A stretch of 64,000 bases of DNA from Phycisphaerales bacterium (GTDB lineage: Bacteria; Planctomycetota; Phycisphaerae; Phycisphaerales; UBA1924): the NCBI GenBank assembly GCA_029260455.1, contig JAJDDF010000011.1, positions 253,130 to 317,129 on the forward strand. The letters are read 5' to 3'. Numbering within the stretch: position 1 is the stretch's first letter; each line of letters opens with the position of its first letter. The notes under the pieces were generated by a model. The model saw nothing but the letters and a program-made list of their open reading frames with translations, was not told the origin of the DNA and searched no databases. Made by a program: the position numbers and the translations under genes. Shown one piece after another: positions 8,662 through 17,641 of the stretch.

Positions 8662-9078
8662 ATGTCTGTCTCAATGTTCACCAAAATCATGCGCGGGGAG
8701 ATTCCCTGTCACAAAATCTATGAAGACGAACTTGTCTTTGCCTTTCTCGACATTTTTCCCCTTGCCCCCGGGCACACGCTCGTGATTCCAAAGGAGCCCG
8801 CAAGAACACTTGCCGAACTCTCTGATGAATCCGCAGCAGCGGTGGGGCGGGCGCTTCCGCGTTTGTGCCGGGCCGTGGCGCAGGCGACAGGCGTGACCGA
8901 TTGCAACATTCTGCAAAATAATGGCGAATCAGCGCATCAGGCGGTGTTCCATGTGCATTTTCACATCATCCCAAAGCCCGATGCATCACAGGGGCTTGGC
9001 ATTCAATGGCCCGCAGGCAAGCTTGATAGCGAACAGGGCAAAGCGATGGCGCAGCAGATTGCAGACGCGCTGAAATAG
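8662..9078 (+). CDS. HIT family nucleotide-binding protein
   Basis: Histidine triad hydrolase or transferase acting on nucleotide phosphoramidates or dinucleotides. The diagnostic motif HVHFHIIPK (His-x-His-x-His) is at about residues 102-110, and the N-terminal part (MFTKIMRGEIPCHKIYEDE, then FLDIFPLAPGHTLVIPK) matches the Hint branch. The length of 138 residues is normal. ATG 8662 is chosen; ATG 8674 is also possible and 8644 lacks support. It ends three bases before the convergent stop of the pilus operon. Confidence 0.93.
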   Translation: MSVSMFTKIMRGEIPCHKIYEDELVFAFLDIFPLAPGHTLVIPKEPARTLAELSDESAAAVGRALPRLCRAVAQATGVTDCNILQNNGESAHQAVFHVHFHIIPKPDASQGLGIQWPAGKLDSEQGKAMAQQIADALK

Positions 9079-9081
9079 GTG

Positions 9082-9618
9082 CTATTCGCGGTCGTTCGTG
9101 CGGCGCCCAAACTGCAGCACAAGTGTCTCACCATCTTCATCAGAAGAGACCGTCACGGTCTTCGCATCAGCATCGATCGAAATGATCGTCCAGTCTTTGG
9201 CCGGATGCGTGCCCACGGCACACATCTTGCCATTGATCATTGCAAGGGTGCGCCCATCGCGCGCTGTGAGAATCGAACTGATCCTGAACTGTGGCATTGT
9301 GCGCACAGCAACAACCGGATCTCCAGTTGTTGCAGGAGCATCATCTGGCCTCGGCGGGTAGTAAAATGGTGAAGCGACAGAGTCATCACCTGAGCGCAGC
9401 GAATTGATTTTCTCTGCGACGGCAAGTTGCAACTCCGAGGCCTTGAATAGTTCGGCAGGCGCATCAATGGGCGCGAGTTGCATCGCGGACGTTGCAGATG
9501 CAGATTGCGGCGTGCCCATGAATGTATTCAATGGCTGAGCCAGTTGCACCGCAAGCACCGGCGCTGCAAAAAGTGATGCCGTGAAGATAGTCTTGCGATC
9601 AAGATGCAGCAGATTCAT
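9082..9618 (-). CDS. PilP/GspC-like periplasmic pilus or secretion component
   Basis: Last gene of the pilus/pseudopilus operon. The protein (178 residues) has an N-terminal hydrophobic stretch (TIFTASLFAAPVLAVQLA), a Pro/Ala/Ser-rich linker, and a C-terminal beta-rich domain with ISSILTARDGRTLAMINGK and WTIISIDADAKTVTVSS. This reads like the HR domain of PilP/GspC, in which 'inGk...vG..v.g..v..I....V.l' recurs. In known systems this domain contacts the secretin. The ATG overlaps the stop of the PilO-like gene by ATGA. Family assignment rests on pattern and context. Confidence 0.65.
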   Translation of the reverse strand: MNLLHLDRKTIFTASLFAAPVLAVQLAQPLNTFMGTPQSASATSAMQLAPIDAPAELFKASELQLAVAEKINSLRSGDDSVASPFYYPPRPDDAPATTGDPVVAVRTMPQFRISSILTARDGRTLAMINGKMCAVGTHPAKDWTIISIDADAKTVTVSSDEDGETLVLQFGRRTNDRE

Positions 9619-10283
9619 GGTTGACCTCCCGGCGTGGCCATAGTTTGCAAGCTCATGGTGGTCATGCCTTCGGGCGTGAGCTTTGGTTCAGCCAGTGCAG
9701 GATCGAAGGCGAAGTGAACACTCTCAATTGTTGCCCGCACGAGCGGCTTGCCCGCAGAGGTCACCGGCGTCAGGCGGACGGTTTCGATGCGCACGAAGCC
9801 AAAGTCTGTTTCCAGTGAATCAAGAAATCGCACCACTGCTTGGTAGTCAGCAGTCGTGTCGAGTGACACACGAAGCGCTGCTTGCGGCGCAGATTTGGAT
9901 GCGCCGTCGGCATTTTTCCCAGCGTTAATGTGTTTGGCTGAAGGGCGAATCCGGCTCAATTCCAGTCCACAAATTGTGGCCATGTCATAGAGACGCTGTG
10001 TGAGTGCGGCGCTATCAATAGCGCCGGTGCTGTGCTTCGCGACATAGTCCTGCATGGCTTTGCCACGAGCTTCTTCTTCGCGCCACGCGACTGATTCAAT
10101 GAGCAATGATGGTGCCAGCTGAGCAGCGCGATGGGCCTCTTCGAGGGCGAGGTTCGCTTGTGTTTCACGATGACGCACCGGGCCGAACATCATCACAGAT
10201 GCGGCACCACAAAGTGCAAGCACAATAAAGGTCATTGTTGACAAATCGCGCGACGTTATGGTGCGCTTCTTTTTGCCACTCAT
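9615..10283 (-). CDS. PilO/GspM-like inner-membrane alignment protein
   Basis: A 222-residue bitopic protein. A short basic N-terminus is followed by one membrane helix (TFIVLALCGAASVMMFGPV), a helical segment (RETQANLALEEAHRAAQLA), and a C-terminal ferredoxin-like region (APQAALRVSLDTTADYQAVVRFLDSLE). 'Y..vv.FLdsLe' is a hallmark of PilO/GspM. Such proteins dimerise with PilN/GspL to link the platform to the secretin. It overlaps both neighbours by ATGA, after the PilM-PilN fusion and before the PilP-like gene, which is the usual M-N-O-P order. Confidence 0.78.
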   Translation of the reverse strand: MSGKKKRTITSRDLSTMTFIVLALCGAASVMMFGPVRHRETQANLALEEAHRAAQLAPSLLIESVAWREEEARGKAMQDYVAKHSTGAIDSAALTQRLYDMATICGLELSRIRPSAKHINAGKNADGASKSAPQAALRVSLDTTADYQAVVRFLDSLETDFGFVRIETVRLTPVTSAGKPLVRATIESVHFAFDPALAEPKLTPEGMTTMSLQTMATPGGQP

Positions 10284-11977
10284 GGTGCCACCTCATCATC
10301 TGTTTCACCTGAGGCAGCCATTGTTGCAGGCACGCCCAACAGATGAATCTCCAACGTGAACTGCATCGCAGAGCGTGAATCGATTGAAGTTGACTGCGTG
10401 TTGCCAAGCCGAACATGGTCGACCAGCATCGAAGATTCGAGCTGGGCAACAAGATCAGAAACTTGTTGCGTCGGGGAAATATCGAGCGCATCGGGATCAT
10501 CGGGATCCGCAACGAATGCGCACGCAACGATCTCAATATTTGCCCCGGTCTTGTCGCGTGCGCAGCGAAGGTCAAGCAGTTCCACTGTCGCAGGCATACG
10601 TGTTGGCAGTTCTCGCAAGAACCCTGCCACTCCTGGTGTTGCGCCAAGTGAGCGATCGATAGCGTGCTCAAGTGAAGCAATGGCTGCTGTTCGCGATGTT
10701 GCCTGATCTCTGAGTGCTTCAAGTTCTTGCACTTGTGCTACCTGAACCGAGAAAGCGCTTGCTTTTGATCGTGTTGTTGCGGCGCTGGTGGACCACATCA
10801 TCGCCTGAGCACCGCCGATTAACATCGCGGTCGCAGCGCCGGTCACAAGCGCAGTGCGCAGGCGATTCATCGTACGATTCTGAGCCATCACGCTGGGCAA
10901 CAAATTGATGCTCATTGAAGGAGTGCCAAGGGCATCAGATAAATCACCGCCGGTTGCTGCGGGTTGATCATGTTGAAATCCTGCAACACCATCGGCCTCA
11001 GCAGGCAATGATAATTCACTGCCCAGCACCTCAGCGAGACGCGGGATCGCAGCGCCGGGGCCCATCACAACAAGCCGCGCATTCGTGCGATCGTCATCAT
11101 CAAAGCCAAAGCGCAGGGATTGTCGCAGTTCGACAAGGCAACGTTGCAACACAGGTTGCATCGCGGGAAGCACATCTGTTGCGCTCAAGCCGGAGGGTTC
11201 AATGGTGTCGCCGCGCTGTGGTACGCCATGCCCAAACAGCAATTGTCTCGCCTCGTCATGTGTCAGAGTGATCTCGCGACCATCACCAGTCGTGATCGGG
11301 CGTTCAAGTGATTCTGTCAAGCGAGAGACGCCAAGGCCCAGACTTCGTGCCAAGCGAATTTTGCCTCGTGAAGCAACAGCGATGCTCGATTTCTGTTCGC
11401 CAAAGCGCAGCACAACCGTGGGTTCGGTAGCGATCTTGGCCGCGTGCGAAATCAGAAACGACATATGCAGCGATTGCATCGGCACCAGTCGGTGTACTTC
11501 GATGCCGCAGCGCGCAAGCCACGCGGAGAGCATTTCCGCGCTGCGCTCACTGTCACTAGAGAACAGGACATGGCTCTGATTGTTTCCACCACTGCGCGCG
11601 CTTGCTAGAACGCGAATCGTGTGCGGACAATCGGCAAGACCGACACCGAGTTGATCGCTCATTGCAAGAATTGTTGCCTGGCGCGCTGCATCAGGCGGCA
11701 GCATGTGCGAGCTCAATTCTGACGTGGCATCCGGGCCATGATGAAATACATCGGCGATGCCATTGGTTACGCCAAGTGCCTTCAGTGCTTCTCCCAGCGC
11801 GCCAACCAATGGCTCTAACCCTTCTTGCCAACTGGATTCCCAGTCGTTTGGGTTCAACCATTGGCGCACTGCACCGACAACGCTTCGGCCGCGCAATCGC
11901 GCAATTTCCAATCGATCTGGTGCGAGCTCAATTGCAAGACGCGTTTTTGGCACAGGCCTCTGTCCTCTCACATGCAC
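10280..11977 (-). CDS. PilM-PilN fusion (GspL-like) pilus assembly protein
   Basis: A 565-residue protein that joins what are usually two genes. Residues 1 to about 345 resemble the actin-like cytoplasmic PilM: RLAIELAPDRLEIARLRG at the N-terminus, PTVVLRFGEQKSSIAVASRG in the middle and RLVVMGPGAAIPRLAEVLG near 301-319. Residues 357-361 are INLLP, the N-terminal tail motif of PilN that binds PilM. A membrane helix follows (about 376-395, ALVTGAATAMLIGGAQAMMW), then a coiled coil and a periplasmic PilN-like domain (PGVAGFLRELPTRMPATVEL). The start is GTG 11977. GspL has the same overall plan, so this could be called GspL-like. It links the ATPase side to the PilO/PilP alignment complex. Confidence 0.82.
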   Translation of the reverse strand: MHVRGQRPVPKTRLAIELAPDRLEIARLRGRSVVGAVRQWLNPNDWESSWQEGLEPLVGALGEALKALGVTNGIADVFHHGPDATSELSSHMLPPDAARQATILAMSDQLGVGLADCPHTIRVLASARSGGNNQSHVLFSSDSERSAEMLSAWLARCGIEVHRLVPMQSLHMSFLISHAAKIATEPTVVLRFGEQKSSIAVASRGKIRLARSLGLGVSRLTESLERPITTGDGREITLTHDEARQLLFGHGVPQRGDTIEPSGLSATDVLPAMQPVLQRCLVELRQSLRFGFDDDDRTNARLVVMGPGAAIPRLAEVLGSELSLPAEADGVAGFQHDQPAATGGDLSDALGTPSMSINLLPSVMAQNRTMNRLRTALVTGAATAMLIGGAQAMMWSTSAATTRSKASAFSVQVAQVQELEALRDQATSRTAAIASLEHAIDRSLGATPGVAGFLRELPTRMPATVELLDLRCARDKTGANIEIVACAFVADPDDPDALDISPTQQVSDLVAQLESSMLVDHVRLGNTQSTSIDSRSAMQFTLEIHLLGVPATMAASGETDDEVAP

Positions 11978-12092
11978 AACACAGTCATGGCAAGCCGTAT
12001 CAATTGAGCTATCGGCCTCTCAGCATGAACGCTTGGGGATGGTTCGCCGACTGTGCTATATTCGATATGGTCCGCAACGTGTTACATCCGTT

Positions 12093-12479
12093 TTATTCGA
12101 TGCGGACCACCAAGCTGCGGCGTGCTCGGCCTGCTGTGGCCCGTACCGTGACATCAAATGGCGGTGCAACATCGGACTTCTCGAAGGTGATTTGTGCACC
12201 CCCCGGCATCGTGAGTGGACCCGTGGGCACCGTTCGACCCGCCGAGAGTTCTGCAATGGTGATGGTGACGCCGGATTCTGCGGCTAGGAATGCGCGCGCC
12301 GTATCTGCTCTTTTGGCAACAAGGTCCGCTCGGTCACCTTCGCCAATTGATGCACCGATCACCGCAAGATTAATCCCTGCCAGAATAAGCACGACGGCAG
12401 CGATAGCGATGGCGCGTCGGCGCTCTCGCAGAGCACGCTGAAGATAATGACCAACATGCGTGTGTTGGGTGGCATGCAT
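12093..12479 (-). CDS. PilX/GspK-like small pilus-associated protein
   Basis: A 128-residue protein. A charged N-terminus (RALRERRRAIAIAA) leads into a membrane helix (IAAVVLILAGINLAVIGASIG), then DTARAFLAAESGVTITIAEL. An 'R..A.l.AEsG...a' pattern just after the first helix is typical of PilX/GspK proteins. The canonical G/FTLIE cleavage motif is absent. The start overlaps the stop of the GspJ-like gene (TGATG). It lies 115 bases before the PilM-PilN gene. It probably forms part of the pseudopilus tip complex. Confidence 0.62.
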   Translation of the reverse strand: MHATQHTHVGHYLQRALRERRRAIAIAAVVLILAGINLAVIGASIGEGDRADLVAKRADTARAFLAAESGVTITIAELSAGRTVPTGPLTMPGGAQITFEKSDVAPPFDVTVRATAGRARRSLVVRIE

Positions 12480-13000
12480 CAGACGCCTCCCATCGCAGCG
12501 CGCAGATACACCGCTGTGCGTGTGTCAACGCTTTCACTTTGCAGATGAATCCAGATCGTGCGCACCTCGTCGACGGTATCGCCGCCACCAAAGTTCAACA
12601 TCACGCCGTCTTCACCGATATAGCTCAATTCAAAGGCGGTGACATTTCGAGCAAGTGGACCAGATGCCCCCCCCGCGGGCGTCATGAGAACATCCGTGCC
12701 GCTCAGTTGAAAGGCTGTTCCGTCTTCAAAGGCGCACTGATTTATATCCGCGGTGACCAACCCCGGCGTACCGGTCGAGCCGACAAGCGGCGCTGCCTCG
12801 CGCATGGCGCGCACCATACGTTCCAGTGCGAAACCGTGGCGTTCCTGAGCTTCACGTTGTGCGCTAGCGCCTGCGTATATCTTCACAGATTCGTGCACGA
12901 GTGAACCCACCACACTTGAGAGTGTGGAGATGATTACGATCACCGCGATGAGTTCGATCAGTGTGAATCCCGGATGCGAGTTGTGAGTATGTTTCATCAT
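12479..13000 (-). CDS. GspJ-like pseudopilin
   Basis: A prepilin-type minor pseudopilin of about 173 residues. The leader MMKHTHNSHPG is followed by [20 protein letters not shown]: Gly at -1, Phe at +1 and Glu at +5 of the prepilin peptidase site. The C-terminal domain contains TAFELSYIGEDGVMLNF and VRTIWIHLQSE, the 'i..l.f.Yld..G' and 'r.v.i.l' strands of GspJ/PilW. The ATG at 13000 gives an ATGA overlap with the upstream gene and is preferred over the ORF's first ATG at 13066. Confidence 0.85.
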   Translation of the reverse strand: MMKHTHNSHPGFTLIELIAVIVIISTLSSVVGSLVHESVKIYAGASAQREAQERHGFALERMVRAMREAAPLVGSTGTPGLVTADINQCAFEDGTAFQLSGTDVLMTPAGGASGPLARNVTAFELSYIGEDGVMLNFGGGDTVDEVRTIWIHLQSESVDTRTAVYLRAAMGGV

Positions 13001-13491
13001 GGCTTGCGATTTCCTGCCATGACTCCAAGTGGAAATGTCTGGGCTTGACCCATCGGGTTTGTCCATGACACTGTGACAGTGACAACACGATAGATGTCTT
13101 CATCCGTGTTGCCTGTCGTGAGGCCATTGGCATCAACAAGAGCGCCCGCAACAACACTCCATGAAAAACCATACGCTTCAGCATCGGTAACAACAGATGC
13201 CAAACGCGTGCGCAGCGCATCCGGTGCATCGTTGAGATAGCTGTTTGCATCCGACATTGCATCGAAGCCCAGCCCGGTTGTTGACGAATCGAGATCTGCC
13301 TGAACCTGCTCAACCACCGCATTTGCAAGCCAAAATGCCTTTGAAGTCTGCGTCGATGAGACGCGCACAATCGCAGCATCACGCATCATCGCAAGCCCCA
13401 TGGGGACCGCGATCGCAAGCACGACCATCGCAACCACAGCTTCAATGAGCGTGAACCCGGAGCATTGTGGTTTGATCCGTGCGTGCATCAT
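12997..13491 (-). CDS. GspI/PilV-like pseudopilin
   Basis: A 164-residue prepilin-type protein. The leader MMHARIKPQCSG precedes FTLIEAVVAMVVLAIAVPMG, a standard cleavage site followed by the 'E.vvAm.vla.a' helix that marks GspI/PilV. The conserved KAFWLANAVVEQVQADL (A...A..l.e) after the helix agrees. The ATG overlaps the preceding stop by ATGA, and its own stop overlaps the GspJ-like start. It is expected to be a minor pseudopilin that starts filament assembly. Confidence 0.85.
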   Translation of the reverse strand: MMHARIKPQCSGFTLIEAVVAMVVLAIAVPMGLAMMRDAAIVRVSSTQTSKAFWLANAVVEQVQADLDSSTTGLGFDAMSDANSYLNDAPDALRTRLASVVTDAEAYGFSWSVVAGALVDANGLTTGNTDEDIYRVVTVTVSWTNPMGQAQTFPLGVMAGNRKP

Positions 13492-14054
13492 GGTGCCACC
13501 CGTTCAATCAATCCGGTGATCTGACGAATTGTCAGTGTGTGCCCCCCTTTGAACGTAATCACCGCATCACGTGTCAGCGCAACCGGATTCGTGCCGTCAA
13601 CATTGCGCGTTTGAGGCGAGCCGTCATAGTCGAACCAGATCGTTTCGGGCGAACCGGAGTCAGCAAGATCGACCGTGGTAATTGATGTCCCCGGGAAGAT
13701 CGTGCTCACGCTCATGTCCGGGAACTTGGCGCCAGCAGTGGGGGTGATGGTTGTTGGCGCGGCACCGCTTGCAGTGATCTCAAGAAGCGTCATGGTCTGA
13801 TTGACGATTGAAAACTGTACACCGGTTGGAAATGTGGTACTGAGCGCCGTTGCTGCAGCAAGTTCAACCCGCCGTTCTGCTTCACGGGCCAGTGCAGCTT
13901 CGCGCCCGCGCTGCATATTGGCAAGCACCGGCGTCGCAGTTGCTGCAAGAACCCCGAGCAAGACAATCACCGCGACCATCTCAATAAGCGTAAAAGCACA
14001 ACGACCCCGGGGCTCTGCACGTTGGGTGCGTGTGCTGACCGGGGCCGGTGTCAT
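13488..14054 (-). CDS. GspH/FimT-like pseudopilin
   Basis: A 188-residue prepilin-type protein. The leader MTPAPVSTRTQRAEPRGRCA is long for a prepilin leader and ends in Ala, followed by FTLIEMVAVIVLLGVLAATA with Glu at +5. The rest is beta-rich (VITFKGGHTLTIRQITGLIE) and resembles GspH, whose last strands form a hairpin. It sits in the slot between the major pseudopilin and the GspI-like gene, the common G-H-I-J order of type II secretion. Alanine at -1 is tolerated by prepilin peptidase but is unusual. Confidence 0.82.
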   Translation of the reverse strand: MTPAPVSTRTQRAEPRGRCAFTLIEMVAVIVLLGVLAATATPVLANMQRGREAALAREAERRVELAAATALSTTFPTGVQFSIVNQTMTLLEITASGAAPTTITPTAGAKFPDMSVSTIFPGTSITTVDLADSGSPETIWFDYDGSPQTRNVDGTNPVALTRDAVITFKGGHTLTIRQITGLIERVAP

Positions 14055-14102
14055 GATGCTTGCTAATTCCTTAACGAGCAGCGGAATCCGAAGACCAATG
14101 AT

Positions 14103-14594
14103 TCAAAGCTGGTTGGCGTTGTAAAAACCGCCCGAGTTATTGGCCACCGTTGTGGCATCCGTCGAGTTGGCGTAAAAAACAGCCTCGGGGGGTGTCGTCG
14201 AATTATCAATGTAATACGCCCAGCCGGCACCACCTGCGACAACCGTGCGAGCCAGGGCCTGTGCCTGTGACGCTGCAACGACATCACTGCGACCACTGAA
14301 TGGGTTCTTGGGCATGGCTTCCTGCATGACGGTGCCAGTCACGATCAACTGGGCAAGCGTCGGATATGCTGCCGTGCCGGACACAGAGCTATCCGCGTAG
14401 AAGCTCGCAATGCCTGTGCGAATACCGCCAAGACTGCCCTGTAATGCAGAAGCGCGAGCGCGAGCCGCGTAGTCGAGATATTTCGGCAGTGCAATGCCGG
14501 ACAGAATTGCAAGCACAACAAGTACAGCAATAAGTTCAATCAGCGTGAACGCGCGACGCGCTCCCGTGTTCTTCCCAGTTCGACAAACTGTCAT
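14103..14594 (-). CDS. major pseudopilin (PilA/GspG-like)
   Basis: A 163-residue prepilin-type protein, probably the main filament subunit. The leader [15 protein letters not shown] precedes [20 protein letters not shown], then [20 protein letters not shown], the 'P.y...a..a' helix continuation of major pilins and GspG. Pro-rich [11 protein letters not shown] and [17 protein letters not shown] agree with bacterial PulG-like proteins. The ATG at 14594 follows a strong AGAAGGAGA site at a good distance; the ORF's first ATG at 14654 has none. The residue at -1 is Ala, as in the neighbouring GspH-like protein. Confidence 0.88.
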   Translation of the reverse strand: MTVCRTGKNTGARRAFTLIELIAVLVVLAILSGIALPKYLDYAARARASALQGSLGGIRTGIASFYADSSVSGTAAYPTLAQLIVTGTVMQEAMPKNPFSGRSDVVAASQAQALARTVVAGGAGWAYYIDNSTTPPEAVFYANSTDATTVANNSGGFYNANQL

Positions 14595-14702
14595 GATCGT
14601 TTCTCCTTCTCCGAATTCCGAATCATCCTTCATGTCGGTCAGCTCGGGCCACATCTGAACTATTTCATGGGTTCACACGACCCACATTGGGGTGGTTCAT
14701 GG

Positions 14703-15908
14703 TTATCCGACGATCTTCACCATGTCCCACATGGGCAAGAACACTGCCAGGGCGATCACGAGCACTACGCCGGTGAGCCCCGCAATCAAAATGGGTTCGA
14801 TAACCGTCGCCAGATTTTTCGCCAAATGTTTCGTTTCGCGCGAGAAGTGGCTCGAAATAACACCGCACAATCGGGGAATATCGCCGGATTCTTCGCCGGC
14901 ACTGATCAATTGTTTCACGAACGCGGGCAGGTAGGCACACTGTGCAACCACATCGCGGAGGCGCCCACCCGAGCGCACCTGTGTCACCATGCGCTGCGAA
15001 TCGGCAATCAAAAGAGGCCGGCCCGATGCACGCCCGGCCATGTCAAGCGCTTCGATGAGTCCGATGCCCGAGCGCAACGAAATGCCAAGCACGCTGGTAA
15101 ACCGCGAAACCGCAACACCCGTGAGAATATTTTTGAGATAGGGTACGCGGTGTAGTACGCCATCGATTTTTTCCCTGCTTCCGGGGTTGCGCCATGCTGT
15201 GCGCACGGTAAATACACTCACAATGATGATGCCGAGATACACGAACCACCAGCTGCGCAGTGATTCCCCGAGCGCCGCGAGGACCTGCGTCAAAAATGGC
15301 AGATCAACACCGCGCTCTCTGAACATCGTTGCAAACTTTGGTACCACGAATGTCACGAGGAACAATGTTGCTACCGTCAACGCCACAACGACCGCGATGG
15401 GATACATGAGCGCCCCGCGCACGATCTGGCGCATCTCAGCCTCTTCTTCAACCGATTCTGCCAGGTGTTCAAGCACCGTGATCATATTGCCACTTGTCTC
15501 AGCAGCATGAATTGTTTCGACATACACCGTGCCAAAGATCGACCGGTGTGGCTCCAAAGCGCTCGTAATGCTGCGCCCCGCCTGCACGCTCTGTGCAATA
15601 TTGAGTGCAATTTCTTTGAGGGTGACGTTTGCTTCCTGATCGGCAATTGAGCGGAAACAATCGGACACCGGAATGCGAGCATGAAGCAACACTGCAAGTT
15701 GGTGTGTGAATCGTGAAATCTCTACCGGCTTGACACGTCGACGTCGGCCACCAGATTTCGCCGATTTGGTCGCTCGAATTCGCACTGGCGTAAGCCCTTG
15801 CGCAAGGAGCTTGCGATACGCTTCCTGCGAGGTCGGTGCGCTCAGCACGCCTTTGCTTGTGGCACCAGCGCGATCAACGGCTCGATATTCAAAAGCAAGC
15901 TGGCTCAT
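14703..15908 (-). CDS. pilC: PilC/GspF inner-membrane platform protein
   Basis: A 401-residue type II secretion/type IV pilus platform protein. It starts with the usual FEYRAVDRAGATSKGVLSAP strand and helix, then carries two copies of the T2SSF domain, each with 'fthqLavLl.arIpv.dcl' (FTHQLAVLLHARIPVSDCF; RFTSVLGISLRSGIGLIEAL). PAFVKQLISAGEESGDIPRL matches the second conserved 'm....G..sG.l...l' segment. Membrane helices occur near 165-190, 215-235 and at the C-terminus. In known systems it couples the assembly ATPase to pilin insertion. It overlaps the pilB stop by ATGA. Confidence 0.95.
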   Translation of the reverse strand: MSQLAFEYRAVDRAGATSKGVLSAPTSQEAYRKLLAQGLTPVRIRATKSAKSGGRRRRVKPVEISRFTHQLAVLLHARIPVSDCFRSIADQEANVTLKEIALNIAQSVQAGRSITSALEPHRSIFGTVYVETIHAAETSGNMITVLEHLAESVEEEAEMRQIVRGALMYPIAVVVALTVATLFLVTFVVPKFATMFRERGVDLPFLTQVLAALGESLRSWWFVYLGIIIVSVFTVRTAWRNPGSREKIDGVLHRVPYLKNILTGVAVSRFTSVLGISLRSGIGLIEALDMAGRASGRPLLIADSQRMVTQVRSGGRLRDVVAQCAYLPAFVKQLISAGEESGDIPRLCGVISSHFSRETKHLAKNLATVIEPILIAGLTGVVLVIALAVFLPMWDMVKIVG

Positions 15909-17641
15909 GCGGCCTCCTTGCGGGGAAGCGTTGCCGCAGTCTCACTCGTCGCAGTTTCATTGGTGCAGGTATCGAGATCCACCGTGGCCACCGCCCGCCC
16001 GATTTCTTCAAGACTCGTGATGCCAAGTCGTGCTTTCTTCACGCCATCTGACCACATGGGGCCATACGACCCCGGCGCCGGTCCCGATTGCGGGAAGAGA
16101 TATGCAGCGAGTTCCTGCGTCGTTGCGCCGTGTTCAATCAGTTCACTCGACCGTTTGTCGAGACAGAAAAGTTCATACATCCCAACGCGTCCGCGATATC
16201 CTGAGGCCCCGCAGGCCGCACACCCCGCGCCGCGCTTGAATTCGCCTGCATCGGTCAGCCCAAAGCGTGCCAGGAGGGACTCATCTGGTGTGTGAGGCAC
16301 AGCGCATTCCTTGCATAACCGCCGAACGAGACGCTGCGCCATGACGCCAAGCAGGGCTGAATTGATGACAAATGGAGGCACACCAAGGTCTTTTAATCGC
16401 GCGATTGAGCCCGCCGCGTCATTGGTGTGAAGCGTTGACAACACCAGATGCCCTGTCAAGGATGCCTGTGTCGAAATGAGTGCAGTTTCCGTATCGCGCA
16501 CTTCGCCAAGAAGAATCACATCCGGGTCCTGCCGCAGAATTGATCGCAGCGCCGCCGCGAAGGTGAAACCAATATCCGCCATCGTCTGCACCTGGCGCAC
16601 GCCGTGCATGCGAATTTCGACAGGGTCTTCAATTGTGACAATATTGCGATCGGGTGTATTGAGCTTCTTCACTGCGGTGTACAGCGTGCTCGTCTTGCCA
16701 GAGCCGGTCGGGCCAGTCACGAGAAGCATGCCGTGCGGGTGCGCCAAAATATCGTGAATCGATGTCACTGCTTCGTGTGGAATACCAAGCGCTTCAAAAT
16801 CAAGAATCGCACCATGCGGGCGCAGCAGGCGCATGACAACGTTCTCGCCGCACACAGTTGGAATCGTTGACAACCGCACATCACAGCGTTGTTGATTGTG
16901 ATCAAATCGGAACTTGCCGTCCTGCGGGCGGCGGGTTTGCGTCAGGTCAAGCTTTGCCATCACCTTCAGGCGTTGCACCAGCGCCGCATGTGCGCTGAGC
17001 GGCGGCCCCTGACGGGTTTGCAGGTGGCCATCTATCCGATAGCGCAGTTGAATTTCATGTTCTGTCGGGCTTACATGAACATCGGAGGCATCATCTTCAA
17101 GTGCACTTGCAATAATCTGGTTCACCGCAGCAACGATGGGCTCATCATCTGTCACCAGTTCGTCAGGAACTGAGTCAAGTTTGCGATGACGTGTGCCACT
17201 TGTCGAGACCAGCCGATAGGCCTTGGAAATGAGTGTCTGGAGCTGCTCTGGAATACAAAGGACAGGTTCGATCTCGGCTTTGAGTGCAGCTCGCGCCTGG
17301 TCAACCGCCTGAAGATTCAGAGGATCAATCATGCCCACGGTGGCGATGCCATCGATGACAAATAGTGTGAAAATCCCAAGGGATTCAGCCGCCGAACGCG
17401 GGATCAGACTCGCATGATTAATATCAATATCGTAGTGCGTCAGATCAACGAATGAGCACTCACACAACCCCGCTCGCGCGATGGCGACTGCTTGCGCACT
17501 GATCACACCTGCAGTAACAAACGCTTCGCCAATGCCTTGGCGCTCAGAAGCCGCCACCGCTGTCGCAGCATCAACACCCGACTGATCAACAAGCCCGGTA
17601 TCAACAAGCCACTGCACCAGATAGTCGTCGCTTGAAATCAT
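15905..17641 (-). CDS. pilB: PilB/GspE assembly ATPase
   Basis: A 578-residue hexameric secretion ATPase that powers pilin or pseudopilin assembly. The N-terminal MshEN-like domain (about 10-140) precedes the catalytic core: Walker A GPTGSGKTST at about 310-319, an Asp box (IVTIEDPVE), Walker B (DPDVILLGEVRD, about 372-383) and a His box (STLHTNDAAGSIARL). The tetracysteine zinc site of PilB/GspE is present: Cys pairs in RLCKECAVPH and GCAACGASGYRGR. The start overlaps the PilZ-domain gene by ATGA. No PilT-type retraction ATPase is nearby. Confidence 0.96.
   Translation of the reverse strand: MISSDDYLVQWLVDTGLVDQSGVDAATAVAASERQGIGEAFVTAGVISAQAVAIARAGLCECSFVDLTHYDIDINHASLIPRSAAESLGIFTLFVIDGIATVGMIDPLNLQAVDQARAALKAEIEPVLCIPEQLQTLISKAYRLVSTSGTRHRKLDSVPDELVTDDEPIVAAVNQIIASALEDDASDVHVSPTEHEIQLRYRIDGHLQTRQGPPLSAHAALVQRLKVMAKLDLTQTRRPQDGKFRFDHNQQRCDVRLSTIPTVCGENVVMRLLRPHGAILDFEALGIPHEAVTSIHDILAHPHGMLLVTGPTGSGKTSTLYTAVKKLNTPDRNIVTIEDPVEIRMHGVRQVQTMADIGFTFAAALRSILRQDPDVILLGEVRDTETALISTQASLTGHLVLSTLHTNDAAGSIARLKDLGVPPFVINSALLGVMAQRLVRRLCKECAVPHTPDESLLARFGLTDAGEFKRGAGCAACGASGYRGRVGMYELFCLDKRSSELIEHGATTQELAAYLFPQSGPAPGSYGPMWSDGVKKARLGITSLEEIGRAVATVDLDTCTNETATSETAATLPRKEAA

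Noticed and set aside
10165-10722. 185-codon frame inside the PilM-PilN fusion, considered as a sign of a frameshift
   Set aside because: The fusion frame is continuous, keeps sensible composition throughout and contains both PilM and PilN signatures, so no frameshift is needed.
12031-12066. Promoter-like TTGGGG, 18 bases, TATATT on the plus strand
   Set aside because: No plus-strand gene follows; downstream genes are on the minus strand. Probably a chance match.
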